DNA of 17,775 bases from DATJGF01 sp035495315 (GTDB taxonomy: Bacteria > Verrucomicrobiota > Verrucomicrobiia > Limisphaerales > UBA8199). The stretch is from assembly GCA_035495315.1 (NCBI GenBank), contig DATJGF010000191.1, forward strand, positions 1 to 17,775, given 5' to 3'. Shown piece by piece: positions 1 to 7,708 of this stretch. The notes under the pieces were generated by a model. The model saw nothing but the letters and a program-made list of their open reading frames with translations. It was not told the DNA's origin and did no database searches. Each line of letters starts with the position of its first letter. Within the stretch, counting starts at the first letter, position 1. A program made the translations under genes and the position numbers.

Positions 1-47
1 GCCTATTTTGGCGGTTCTCCCAACGGCAATGACAATGCCGGCCATCC
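1..47. repeat. Inverted copy of 772-818 at the window edge
   Basis: Bases 1-47 are, without a mismatch, the reverse complement of 772-818, which lie inside the secreted-protein gene (residues about 400-415). Identity stops abruptly at base 48 (C instead of G). The match may extend left of the window. It could be a contig-end foldback or short-overlap assembly artefact, or the end of a convergent paralogous gene. Confidence 0.85.
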
Positions 48-74
48 CCAGCCGGCCACAGCATCGGAAGAGAT

Positions 75-2015
75 TTACGGATTTGCAATAGTGACAGTAC
101 TGCTCGTGCCAGTTGATACAGCGGGAGTAGTGACGTCATTGGCGGTGACGGTCTGGGGGCCTGTCGTGCCAAAAAGGACGTCAAAATTACCTGTTCCATT
201 GGCTAAGGCTGCATCGGCTGGGAGAGTCGCACCCGCATCAATGCTGGTCAAATGCACGGTGTCGGCACATCCGGCAACAATGTTCCAATCGGAATCGACT
301 GCGTTGACGGTGACGGTAACATAGTTACCAACGAGTTGTTGGGTGGGTGTGCCGATTTTGCCTGTGGCAGTAAAGGGAGCATTGGTTTCGCCCGGCATCA
401 GGACCTGGAGTTTAGAGGCAACCAGCTTTCGTGCAGCGAAGAAGGTCTGCGAAGCGTTGGGCAGGCTGGTGCCGGCGACTAATACTCGCATCTCGCCATC
501 CCGGGTGTAGGTGGTTACCGGTACGGGAAGGTTGGTATTTCCGGAAAGACGGATCCATGGGGTATTGGCATTCAGGCTTTCCTTTGCCCAGAGATCGAAA
601 CCGGCAGCTGGTAGTGTCCAGCTGAGCCACCAGGTGGAGCTGGGCGCCACTTGGACCGTTTCATTGCCCAGCAAGGCCCAGCGGGTAGAATCCAGGAGCG
701 GGTTGGTGAAATCGTTGGTGAAGTTATAACCGGCTGATGTGCCGGTGATAGAGACGCGACTGAGGTACATCGGATGGCCGGCATTGTCATTGCCGTTGGG
801 AGAACCGCCAAAATAGGCATATACATTGCCGCCGCCGACGTTGTTGTAATTGTTAACCCAATCCAACGGCAAACTGAAGGTGGCGCTTACATCTCCCGGG
901 CCACGCACAACCAGGTCTGTATCACTGGTAAAGGTAATACTCCAGGTGCCGATCATGGTGGAGGCATCGAGGTAGCCAAGAGTGCCAGCCCCAAATAGCA
1001 TATCATTATTCATCGGATCGTTGGTCTTCCACATCATGCGGGCCGTCGCGGTGCCATCATTATGGTTCAGGATTTGCAGATAGCCCATGTCCGAAAGGTT
1101 CCAATCCGGATTACCTACCCCACCATTGGGGGCGAGGAAAATATGCGCCTCATAATTGGAGCAAATCGCCGGGTCCGGCACTTTGCTGATGGTCATGCTA
1201 TAAGTCACCGGCGAAGCCGGCGTAGCATACCCGGACCAACGGACGTCGCTGGCGCTGTGGATAGCCCCGCGCTGACCACCTTCTCCTGGGCCCGAGTCAA
1301 ACAATAAACCGCGGTCGGTGACTGGCGCGATGGTCAAAGTGGGAGGTGGCGGCCCGGCGGTGCGAGCAACCAACATGACATTGTCCATCCAATACTCGAC
1401 ATGTGCCGGCGGTGTGCTGGCCGTCGTGTTGTACCAATCATAAATGCCGTAACCGGTGCAATCCGACAGACTAATCGTGGAGGGGATCGGGATTTCCAGG
1501 TGCTGCCAACCGGACAGCGTCAGTGGCAAATTGGTCAGGCCGACGTTGCCGTACTCATGCCCGTAAAGTCTGATGGAAAGGCTGGTATTGGAGGAAGCCG
1601 CGTTGTTGATGTAGATATCAAAATTCAAACTTTGGAATTTCGCGGCGTCAAAAGTATTAGCCGCGCCTAGCCAGTTGTTATCCCCCCAGAGCGAGCTGAA
1701 GAAATTGCCAAATGCCAGGTTGGCAGACTTGATCGGCTCAACAGTGCCACCCGCGCAGTCGTAGACGACATGCAATGAGGCAGGAATGTTGGCCTGGGAA
1801 TGCATGTTGAAATCCAAGTCCTCCGTCACCGCTCCGTTGTCATTCCACCAAATGCCAAAATTGCGGGTAGTATCGTTTGCGTCGCCATTAGGCTGAATAG
1901 CGCCAGGGCGTGCAATAACATTGGTAATGGTTTCAGACCAAGCAGAACTGGCGACTAGCGCCATGGCGAATACGGCGGATGCGATCCAGAGAGGGTGTTT
2001 TGGTTTCATGTTCAT
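75..2015 (-). CDS. Large secreted multidomain beta-rich protein
   Basis: I do not recognise a specific function; it is a secreted, probably surface-associated protein of 646 residues. I chose the ATG at 2015: a purine-rich AAAGAAAGA precedes it and a clean Sec signal peptide follows (basic start, hydrophobic core about 10-24, cleavage near AWS-ET at 27). The longer reading frame to 2114 would put 33 Arg-rich residues before that signal. Residues about 30-217 look like a jelly-roll carbohydrate-binding-type domain ending in a 'YWMDNVML' strand. A Pro hinge (221-225) leads to a second beta domain (about 226-428). Residues about 430-530 resemble the Trp-rich module that often closes Verrucomicrobia secreted proteins, and residues 533-646 resemble a bacterial Ig-like (Big) domain. 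I see no PEP-CTERM tail or lipobox. It lies 289 bp beyond the export genes, so co-transcription is uncertain. Gene certain; domain names are inference from sequence character. Confidence 0.8.
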   Translation of the reverse strand: MNMKPKHPLWIASAVFAMALVASSAWSETITNVIARPGAIQPNGDANDTTRNFGIWWNDNGAVTEDLDFNMHSQANIPASLHVVYDCAGGTVEPIKSANLAFGNFFSSLWGDNNWLGAANTFDAAKFQSLNFDIYINNAASSNTSLSIRLYGHEYGNVGLTNLPLTLSGWQHLEIPIPSTISLSDCTGYGIYDWYNTTASTPPAHVEYWMDNVMLVARTAGPPPPTLTIAPVTDRGLLFDSGPGEGGQRGAIHSASDVRWSGYATPASPVTYSMTISKVPDPAICSNYEAHIFLAPNGGVGNPDWNLSDMGYLQILNHNDGTATARMMWKTNDPMNNDMLFGAGTLGYLDASTMIGTWSITFTSDTDLVVRGPGDVSATFSLPLDWVNNYNNVGGGNVYAYFGGSPNGNDNAGHPMYLSRVSITGTSAGYNFTNDFTNPLLDSTRWALLGNETVQVAPSSTWWLSWTLPAAGFDLWAKESLNANTPWIRLSGNTNLPVPVTTYTRDGEMRVLVAGTSLPNASQTFFAARKLVASKLQVLMPGETNAPFTATGKIGTPTQQLVGNYVTVTVNAVDSDWNIVAGCADTVHLTSIDAGATLPADAALANGTGNFDVLFGTTGPQTVTANDVTTPAVSTGTSSTVTIANP

Positions 2016-2220
2016 ATATCTTTCTTTAGCTGGCCTATTCCGATTGCCAGAACAACGCCGGGTCCAACGGCAGTCCAAGCAGCGTTTCAACCAAGACCGG
2101 ACCCGAACGAGCATTCGCTTCTGTGGCCAACCTCATCGAAATAGCGGTCAACTCTGGAAGGGAGATTACTGCCTGGGGAGAAGGGAGGCATGTCATTAAA
2201 ACGAATGACGCTATCTATTG

Positions 2221-2242
2221 CCACAATAAGAACAATTTGTGG
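2221..2242. promoter_or_regulatory. Inverted repeat upstream of the secreted-protein gene
   Basis: The 289-bp gap 2016-2304 separates the 671-residue gene from the secreted-protein gene. It contains a 22-bp imperfect dyad with CCACAA and TTGTGG arms around a 10-bp AT-rich centre. This spacing suits a dimeric regulator, and the region is where a promoter for the leftward gene should be. I see no convincing -35/-10 pair and no terminator for the preceding gene. The operator role is inference only. Confidence 0.25.
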
Positions 2243-2304
2243 TTAAGAATCGTTTCTCCTCCTGCAATCACCGCTACCAAAGTTCTTAAAGCCCGCTCGA
2301 AAGC

Positions 2305-4320
2305 CTACGGCTGCACCACGAGAGCAGATTCAGGGATCGCTTCAGCGGCTACTGATTGCAGCGCTTTAATCTGGCGGGAGATGGCGTTGCAGAGCCGTTC
2401 TGCGTCCGTCTGATCGAGCCGCCGCAGAACACATTCCCAACGAAAGGCGAAGCTGCCACCCGGGTCGTATTTGCTGTCTTTGAAAAGGTTGTCGAAAGCG
2501 GGGCGGCGTTTGCGGTAATCGCCTTGAATATGGCAAAACTGGTCGCGGAAGGCAGCCAGGTAAGCGCGCGCGAAGTCGCGTGGGTGGGGTAAGAGCTTTT
2601 CCCTGCGGTTGACCGGCTGAGCATAGTCAGCCGCAAACGTTTCCAAGGGAAGTTTGTACTCCGTGAACGCGCCGCTGTGGTCACCCAGAAGGATTTCGCA
2701 AGGGAGCCCCTCTTCGGTTTCGCGAAGAACTTCATCGCCGTCATCGAAGGCGGCGCGAGTGCCATCGAAAGACCGGCCCACGATGATGCTGGAGGCGGCG
2801 GCGCGCCCGAGGAGGGGAGCCAGCGCGACGGCATAGCCAGGCCGGGCATAACGATCCAGCGGTAGCTTGTCAGTGGCCATGCCTGGGACATATTCCCGTT
2901 CGAAATAGGTCGTTCGGATAACCTGACTGCGGAAGAGGGAATTGCGTCCTTGATACCGCTCGGTCAAGCGGCGCATGAAAACCCGGCGGCAAAGATTCAT
3001 GCCTAGCTGCCGGCATCCGAGGCGGCGGTCGAGCCAGTAGTCTGTATACTCATCACTCTCCTGGATCGCCTGTAGCAGCGATTTGCCTTCGTCCAAATGC
3101 TCCCAAACTCCCCATTTCTGAAGTCGGAGAAAGCGCTTGATAGGCGCAGGCTCACTCCGAGCGCGGAATTCGGCCAGAAAGACGCCACGCCGGCCTTCTT
3201 TTTGAGGACGGTCCAGGGACAAAGACTCACGCAAGCAACCCAGGTTGATGTACTCGAGGTCACCGTAATCCCGAATGAAATTGAAGACGATGTCTTTGGC
3301 ACGGGAATCGCAGAGACGCTGTAATTCAGGGTCCTCAGGATGTTTCGCAGCTTCCTCGAAAACTGAGTCGAGCAGAAACTCACCTTCCTCGACGCGTCCC
3401 CCGGCGAGCCAGTCAATTTGGAGAAAGAATTCGGGGCTTAAGCCGCTGAGGATCTGCTCGGTCTGGCTTTCGTTGCCTTCGAGGAACAAAGCAGAGATCA
3501 TACGTTCGCACCCGGAAGCGTTCGAGAAATCATCGCGCTGGAGAGCCTCAGGAACCGCTGACCGGAAGGCCTCTTTTATTTCTTCAAATTTGGCCCGTAA
3601 TTGCTCCGCAGCGAGCTGGTTGTAAACAACACCAACAAATTGAGCGGCACCAAATCGCGCGCGATCGGCGCCAAAAAAGTCGACTTCGAGACGATCGAGC
3701 CGATTGCGGCGGTGGCAGTGATCGGCAATCTCCTGCAAATGCCGGGCCAAAGCGTCGTGATCCAGAGTGGCGAGGTTGCTGAATTCCTGGCAAGTCAGCC
3801 AGCGAGTGCCAGTCAGCCGGTTGTAAAAGTAGATGGGCAGGCCGTGAATGGAAACCTTTGAACCTAAAACCATCCGTTGTTTCGCCTCACGCCCCTTCGG
3901 TATCGAGCTGAGCCGCCAGCATTCGCCGCGGCGTTTAATAGCTTCGCGGACCCGTCCATCGGAAACAGACAAGAACTTGACCTGTCGTTTGGGAATAAGG
4001 GTTTGGAGGAGTTCATCGGCAGCGCAGGCCAACTCCATTCGCTGAGGGTCTGGCCGGATGAGCACATGATCAGATTCGAAAACGAGGTCCACGGAATCAG
4101 CCGTTACGGCCTCTTCTTCGTCCGGAGTGAGTGGCGGGGATTGTTTGGCGGTGCGCTGCGCGTTGAGGTGCTCGATAAACTTCACACGCTGCCAGGCATG
4201 CACCCCGGGTCCCTGAGTGTAAAGCGTGCCGTAGGAGGGGAAGAGAGTTCCGATGCGACTTAGTTGCCGGCCTTCATTGTCACGGGCAAAAGGGTGCGGC
4301 CCGATGAGCTCCAGTTGCAT
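2305..4320 (-). CDS. Unrecognised 671-residue protein in the polysaccharide export locus
   Basis: I do not recognise this family. The frame is intact from an ATG at 4320 to a TAG at 2305. It shows no signal peptide, lipobox or membrane segment, so it is probably cytoplasmic. It is rich in Arg, Glu, Leu and aromatic residues, with long helical-looking stretches (middle third) and a scattering of Cys and His that form no obvious metal cluster. The segments 'GPHPFARDNEGRQLSRIGTL' near the start and 'LGDHSGAFTEY' in the last quarter look like conserved loops, but I cannot assign them. The start lies 44 bp beyond the FHA-like gene on the same strand, so it probably shares the export transcript. 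An enzyme or scaffold acting with the FHA protein or the kinase is possible. Gene certain; function unknown. Confidence 0.85.
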   Translation of the reverse strand: MQLELIGPHPFARDNEGRQLSRIGTLFPSYGTLYTQGPGVHAWQRVKFIEHLNAQRTAKQSPPLTPDEEEAVTADSVDLVFESDHVLIRPDPQRMELACAADELLQTLIPKRQVKFLSVSDGRVREAIKRRGECWRLSSIPKGREAKQRMVLGSKVSIHGLPIYFYNRLTGTRWLTCQEFSNLATLDHDALARHLQEIADHCHRRNRLDRLEVDFFGADRARFGAAQFVGVVYNQLAAEQLRAKFEEIKEAFRSAVPEALQRDDFSNASGCERMISALFLEGNESQTEQILSGLSPEFFLQIDWLAGGRVEEGEFLLDSVFEEAAKHPEDPELQRLCDSRAKDIVFNFIRDYGDLEYINLGCLRESLSLDRPQKEGRRGVFLAEFRARSEPAPIKRFLRLQKWGVWEHLDEGKSLLQAIQESDEYTDYWLDRRLGCRQLGMNLCRRVFMRRLTERYQGRNSLFRSQVIRTTYFEREYVPGMATDKLPLDRYARPGYAVALAPLLGRAAASSIIVGRSFDGTRAAFDDGDEVLRETEEGLPCEILLGDHSGAFTEYKLPLETFAADYAQPVNRREKLLPHPRDFARAYLAAFRDQFCHIQGDYRKRRPAFDNLFKDSKYDPGGSFAFRWECVLRRLDQTDAERLCNAISRQIKALQSVAAEAIPESALVVQP

Positions 4321-4364
4321 GCACCAGGAACATGCCGATGCAGGGGCGATTTGTAAACCTTAGT

Positions 4365-4760
4365 TCAGGACCTCAAAAGCCAATAAATCAAGCCTACCTG
4401 AACCAAAGAAACTGCCGCAATGATCAGCCACATAAGGGCTTCGCGCAGACGCAAACTGCGCTGTCGAGTCTCCGGGAGCCAAAACTGTAGCTGGAGCGCG
4501 CCCAATGCCAGGACGTCACCATTGCGCAAAACGCTTCGCTCGATTCGCTCACCGTTCAGACTAACCAGGGCATCTGGGCAGGCCTGAACGAGGAAACCCT
4601 CCGTAGGACTGAAATCAAGGGTCAGGTGTTCGTTCCAAACCCCTTCCTCATCGCTTTGCAGGTCGCTTGAAGGCGCCCGTCCGACGCGTACAGGAAAATG
4701 GCGGGCTGCCCAGGTCGCACCCGCCATTTTTCCGGAAAGAATTCTGAGTTGCAGGATCAA
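4365..4760 (-). CDS. Tail-anchored FHA-like domain protein
   Basis: This 131-residue protein has a forkhead-associated (FHA) fold signature: 'RILSG' strand (6-10), 'VGRAPSSD' (26-33), 'NEHLTL' (43-48), 'SLNGERI' (67-73) and a closing 'LQLQFW' strand (89-94). A single hydrophobic helix (about 109-129) ends the protein, so the FHA domain probably faces the cytoplasm. FHA domains bind phosphothreonine peptides. Here R28 is kept, but the Ser of the usual S-x-x-H motif is replaced by Trp42 (W-N-E-H), so binding may be altered or lost. The preferred start is TTG at 4760, whose TTGA overlaps the stop of the upstream OPX gene. A TTG at 4781 would add seven residues, and the first ATG (4727) would cut into the first strand. 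Its position between OPX/kinase genes and the unknown 671-residue gene suggests a regulatory or scaffold role. Confidence 0.8.
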   Translation of the reverse strand: MILQLRILSGKMAGATWAARHFPVRVGRAPSSDLQSDEEGVWNEHLTLDFSPTEGFLVQACPDALVSLNGERIERSVLRNGDVLALGALQLQFWLPETRQRSLRLREALMWLIIAAVSLVQVGLIYWLLRS

Positions 4761-5440
4761 AAACGCCGACGGGGAACCCAAATCTTGTCCCCGGGATAGA
4801 CCTCAAGATCCAACCGAGGATCACTCTGGGCCTTTTTGCAATTGACGTGAAGGACGCGCCCGTCGACACGCGTCAAAGTGACGTCTGTCTTTCTGGCAAA
4901 ATCGGTGAAGCCGCCGGCCGAAGCAAGGGCCCTCAGAACCGTCGTACGGCTGATGTAGATTTGGCGGCCGGACGCTTTAACTTCTCCATCAACAAAATAA
5001 AACTGCGTTTCCGTTTTGGGACGCACGGAAACGGTCATTTTCTTATAATAATCCGGCACGTAACGGTCATGGATCTCCCTTTCCAATTGGCTATGCGTTT
5101 TTCCGGCCGCCGTGAAGGTTAGATTCTCCATTAAACGGATAGTGCCATCCTCCTTCACCCGTTCTTCAACTGGGGATATAACAGGGACGGGGGAGTCGGC
5201 GAAGCTGATTAATAGCGCATCGCCTGGACGGATGGTTTCCCATTTAGCCTCGGTAGACGCCCGCGGGTCGGCCGCCGCTGCAACAGTTTCGCCGCCCGTA
5301 CCACCCGTATACCCAGGCATCTGGGCAAAGCTACTATTTCCCCCACTGCCGCCGCAGCCCGCGAGCCACAACCCAAGCAACAACCAGCCGAAAACTGCGC
5401 CCCAACGACCTGCAAACTTACACAAACTCATCATACTCAT
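4757..5440 (-). CDS. Short Wza-like outer-membrane polysaccharide export (OPX) lipoprotein
   Basis: OPX proteins form the periplasmic to outer-membrane channel for capsule or exopolysaccharide and dock on the Wzc-type partner. This 227-residue protein starts with a lipoprotein signal (hydrophobic 15-27, lipobox LAGC, Cys29). After a Gly/Ser-rich linker comes a polysaccharide export domain (about 67-140, 'IRPGDALLISF') and one SLBB domain (about 146-200) ending in 'YPGDKIWVPRRRF'. E. coli Wza is about 380 residues and has further SLBB domains plus a C-terminal amphipathic helix forming the outer-membrane pore. Both are missing here, so a separate barrel is probably needed; one is encoded two genes upstream (7709-9052). 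The start lies 14 bp after the kinase stop, and the stop overlaps the FHA start, so all three are co-translated. The ATG at 5440 has no clear Shine-Dalgarno; Met3 or Met4 are possible. Confidence 0.92.
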   Translation of the reverse strand: MSMMSLCKFAGRWGAVFGWLLLGLWLAGCGGSGGNSSFAQMPGYTGGTGGETVAAAADPRASTEAKWETIRPGDALLISFADSPVPVISPVEERVKEDGTIRLMENLTFTAAGKTHSQLEREIHDRYVPDYYKKMTVSVRPKTETQFYFVDGEVKASGRQIYISRTTVLRALASAGGFTDFARKTDVTLTRVDGRVLHVNCKKAQSDPRLDLEVYPGDKIWVPRRRF

Positions 5441-5441
5441 T

Positions 5442-5454
5442 TCAGACTATCTGA
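5442..5454. repeat. Small dyad between kinase and OPX genes
   Basis: TCAGA and TCTGA arms around a 3-bp centre exactly fill the 14-bp gap between the two genes. In RNA this could be a weak hairpin covering the OPX start region. It may be chance; no U-tract follows. Confidence 0.25.
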
Positions 5455-7644
5455 TCAGTATTTCTGTTTAATATTTAATTTGTCTTTATCAGTCGTTGTC
5501 TGGTCGTTGCCATTGCTTGAGGGGGCGGTTTTTTCCGAAGCGGGCTCTTGATCTTCGCTGCGGGTATAATAGTAATCGTGGTAGTATCCGCTGTAGTAGT
5601 AGTAGCTCTCGTCTTGAGACATATTGATGTTATTCAGCACGATACCGACGAGGTTACCCCCAACTTTCTCAATCAGTTGTTTGGCGCGGATGTTCATCGG
5701 CTGCGGATAACGACGATACTGGATCACCTGCAAAGTCATATCGACCTCACTGGCCAGGATGGATGCATCGCTGACGCCCATAACTGGAGGTGAGTCGAAG
5801 AAGACATAATCGTAATGCTGCTTCAGCTCGGTGATCAAATCCCGCATTTGAGCGGAACTCAGAATTCCCAACGAACTGCTGGGGAGCTTGCCGCTCGCCA
5901 TAAAGTCGAGGGAGGGCAGGCCGGTGGTTTGAATCACTTCTTCGAGTGAATTCTGCTTCAACAGGTAATTCGTCAGCCCAATGTTGTTGGTTACCTTCAA
6001 CATTTTGTGAAGCGTGGGGCGCCGCAAGTCCGAGTCCACCATGAGGACGCGCTGACCGCTCTGGGCGAAGATTGCCGCGAGGTTGAACACGGTCGTGGAT
6101 TTGCCTTCACCGGCGCCGGCGCTGACAACAGCGACCGTGTTGAGTTTGTCATCTTTCCGCGAGAACAAAAGGTTCGTGCGCAAGACGCGGTAAGCCTCTG
6201 CATGCGGACTTTCAGCGCCTTCATTGATCAAAATGCCGACATTTTGAGGAATGACTCCCAAGACCGGTGAGCCTAGCGAGCGCTCGACGTCGTCAATAGT
6301 CTTAACGCTGGTATCGAGGTATTCAATGAAGAACGCCAATCCGACGCCTACTATGAGACCGATAACCACTCCCAAAGTAATATTGAGTACTTTGTTGGGC
6401 CGCACGGGGCGTAACCCTGGCATAGCCTTGTCGACGATGGCGACCATAGAGGTCTTGGGAAGATCCAGGTCGGTTTTTTCGGTTTCGATCTTCAGATAGA
6501 GCATTTGCCGGAAACGGATGCGCTCTTCGAGTTCACGCTTGGCCTGGAAATAGGGCGCGGTGGAGCTGGCCTTATCAATATCCGTTTGCGTGGCCTTGGT
6601 GACTTCATTACTTAAATCGTTCAGACCCTGGCCCAGCGAGTCAACTCGGGCCTGAAGACCCAACAAGAAACCTTTGGTCCGGTCATTGATCTTTGTTTTC
6701 AGGTCGGTTTCCTGCGCATCAAGCTTCTGAAGTTCGCTGTTTTGCTTCCCAAGATCCCTTCGGGCGGCAACAAGCTTTTGTTGCACTAAAGTTAACTGCT
6801 GGAGGAGTTCGGTAAGGAGGGCATCCTGTATCCCCGAGGTGGGGATAGCCTGCGCGAGGTCATCAGGCGAGAGATTTTTGAGTTTATCCACCAGGACCTT
6901 GGAGTGGACGTACTCCGCCTGGCTTTCAAGACGCAACCCCTCGACTTTGCGCAAAGTCTCGGCCGAAAGCAACATTGTGGGAACACTTTCCGAGGCAATA
7001 GTGTCCTGCACCTTCAACTCGATACGCAGCCGATCGACGTTGCTTTGCGCTTCAGCCACACGCAACTGCTGGACTTCATATTGTTTGATTAATGCATCAA
7101 TTCCGCCACCTGTGAGTGCCTGGCGCTGCTCCTTGCGGTAATCGCGGTAAGTGTCGGCAACTTTATTGGCTAAACGAGCCGCTTGCTCGGGGCTTTCGTC
7201 GTAAACGCGAATTTCGATGATGCTGGTGTTACGCACCGGCCGAAGATCCATTTGGCGTTTGAGAAGCTCCATCGTCTCATCCGTTTTGAGGACCTGCCCG
7301 TACTTCTTACCCCACACCTTGTTTAAATCGAGCTCATCGATGACTTTGCCTAGAATGACCTGGGACTGAATCACCTCAAATTCTGTTTGAATGAAGTACG
7401 GGTCGTAGAAGCTGAGGTTTGGCTGAGCCGAGAACATCGGAGAGATATCCGACTGGTCCCGTTCCACCCGGATCCGTGCCGTGCTGGAAAATGACTCCGG
7501 GAGAATAAAGGTGACCAGGGTCGCAGTAATGACGACCAGGAGGAACACAGCCAGGATGACCGTCTTGCGGATTCGTATGATGCGCCAATAATCGAGGAAG
7601 TGGAGTTTTGTTTCCGGTGTGGGCTGGTTTTTCAATGCATCCAT
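5455..7644 (-). CDS. Wzc-like polysaccharide co-polymerase with tyrosine autokinase domain
   Basis: It controls polymer length and export by cycling tyrosine phosphorylation at the inner membrane. The 729 residues hold an N-terminal Wzz-type segment with TM1 (about 30-51), a long periplasmic coiled-coil region (about 180-400), TM2 (about 418-440) and a cytoplasmic BY-kinase domain. The kinase motifs are complete: Walker A 'SAGAGEGKSTT' (about 507-517), Walker A' 'VLMVDSDLRRP' (about 532-542) and Walker B 'YDYVFFDSPP' (about 611-620). The tail carries nine tyrosines within 13 residues (about 678-690), the usual autophosphorylation cluster, and the last residue is also Tyr. The kinase is fused to the membrane part, as in Proteobacteria, not split as in Firmicutes. 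The ATG at 7644 lies just after a terminator-like hairpin. The OPX gene follows 14 bp after the stop. Confidence 0.95.
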   Translation of the reverse strand: MDALKNQPTPETKLHFLDYWRIIRIRKTVILAVFLLVVITATLVTFILPESFSSTARIRVERDQSDISPMFSAQPNLSFYDPYFIQTEFEVIQSQVILGKVIDELDLNKVWGKKYGQVLKTDETMELLKRQMDLRPVRNTSIIEIRVYDESPEQAARLANKVADTYRDYRKEQRQALTGGGIDALIKQYEVQQLRVAEAQSNVDRLRIELKVQDTIASESVPTMLLSAETLRKVEGLRLESQAEYVHSKVLVDKLKNLSPDDLAQAIPTSGIQDALLTELLQQLTLVQQKLVAARRDLGKQNSELQKLDAQETDLKTKINDRTKGFLLGLQARVDSLGQGLNDLSNEVTKATQTDIDKASSTAPYFQAKRELEERIRFRQMLYLKIETEKTDLDLPKTSMVAIVDKAMPGLRPVRPNKVLNITLGVVIGLIVGVGLAFFIEYLDTSVKTIDDVERSLGSPVLGVIPQNVGILINEGAESPHAEAYRVLRTNLLFSRKDDKLNTVAVVSAGAGEGKSTTVFNLAAIFAQSGQRVLMVDSDLRRPTLHKMLKVTNNIGLTNYLLKQNSLEEVIQTTGLPSLDFMASGKLPSSSLGILSSAQMRDLITELKQHYDYVFFDSPPVMGVSDASILASEVDMTLQVIQYRRYPQPMNIRAKQLIEKVGGNLVGIVLNNINMSQDESYYYYSGYYHDYYYTRSEDQEPASEKTAPSSNGNDQTTTDKDKLNIKQKY

Positions 7645-7649
7645 ATCTC

Positions 7650-7687
7650 AAAAAAATTAGGGGGCTAGTCGTTGATGCCCAGCCCCC
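7650..7687 (-). terminator. Intrinsic-terminator-like hairpin between barrel and kinase genes
   Basis: Read on the minus strand, a perfect 7-bp stem GGGGGCT/AGCCCCC (7681-7687 with 7660-7666, 14-nt loop) is followed after TAA by seven T (7656-7650). It lies between the stop of the barrel gene and the ATG of the kinase gene, five bases from that ATG. This is the layout of a rho-independent terminator. Since the gene order argues for one operon, it probably acts as a partial terminator that lowers kinase expression relative to the barrel. It could also hide the kinase ribosome-binding region. Confidence 0.65.
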
Positions 7688-7708
7688 CGTCGTTACATCA
7701 AGTACGAT

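Noticed and set aside
2015..2114. 33-residue N-terminal extension of the secreted protein
   Set aside because: It is Arg/Cys-rich, would bury the signal peptide, and the internal ATG has the better ribosome-binding sequence.
2123..2413. Open frame of 96 codons on the plus strand
   Set aside because: It overlaps the end of the well-supported 671-residue gene in antisense and has no family pattern or ribosome-binding site.
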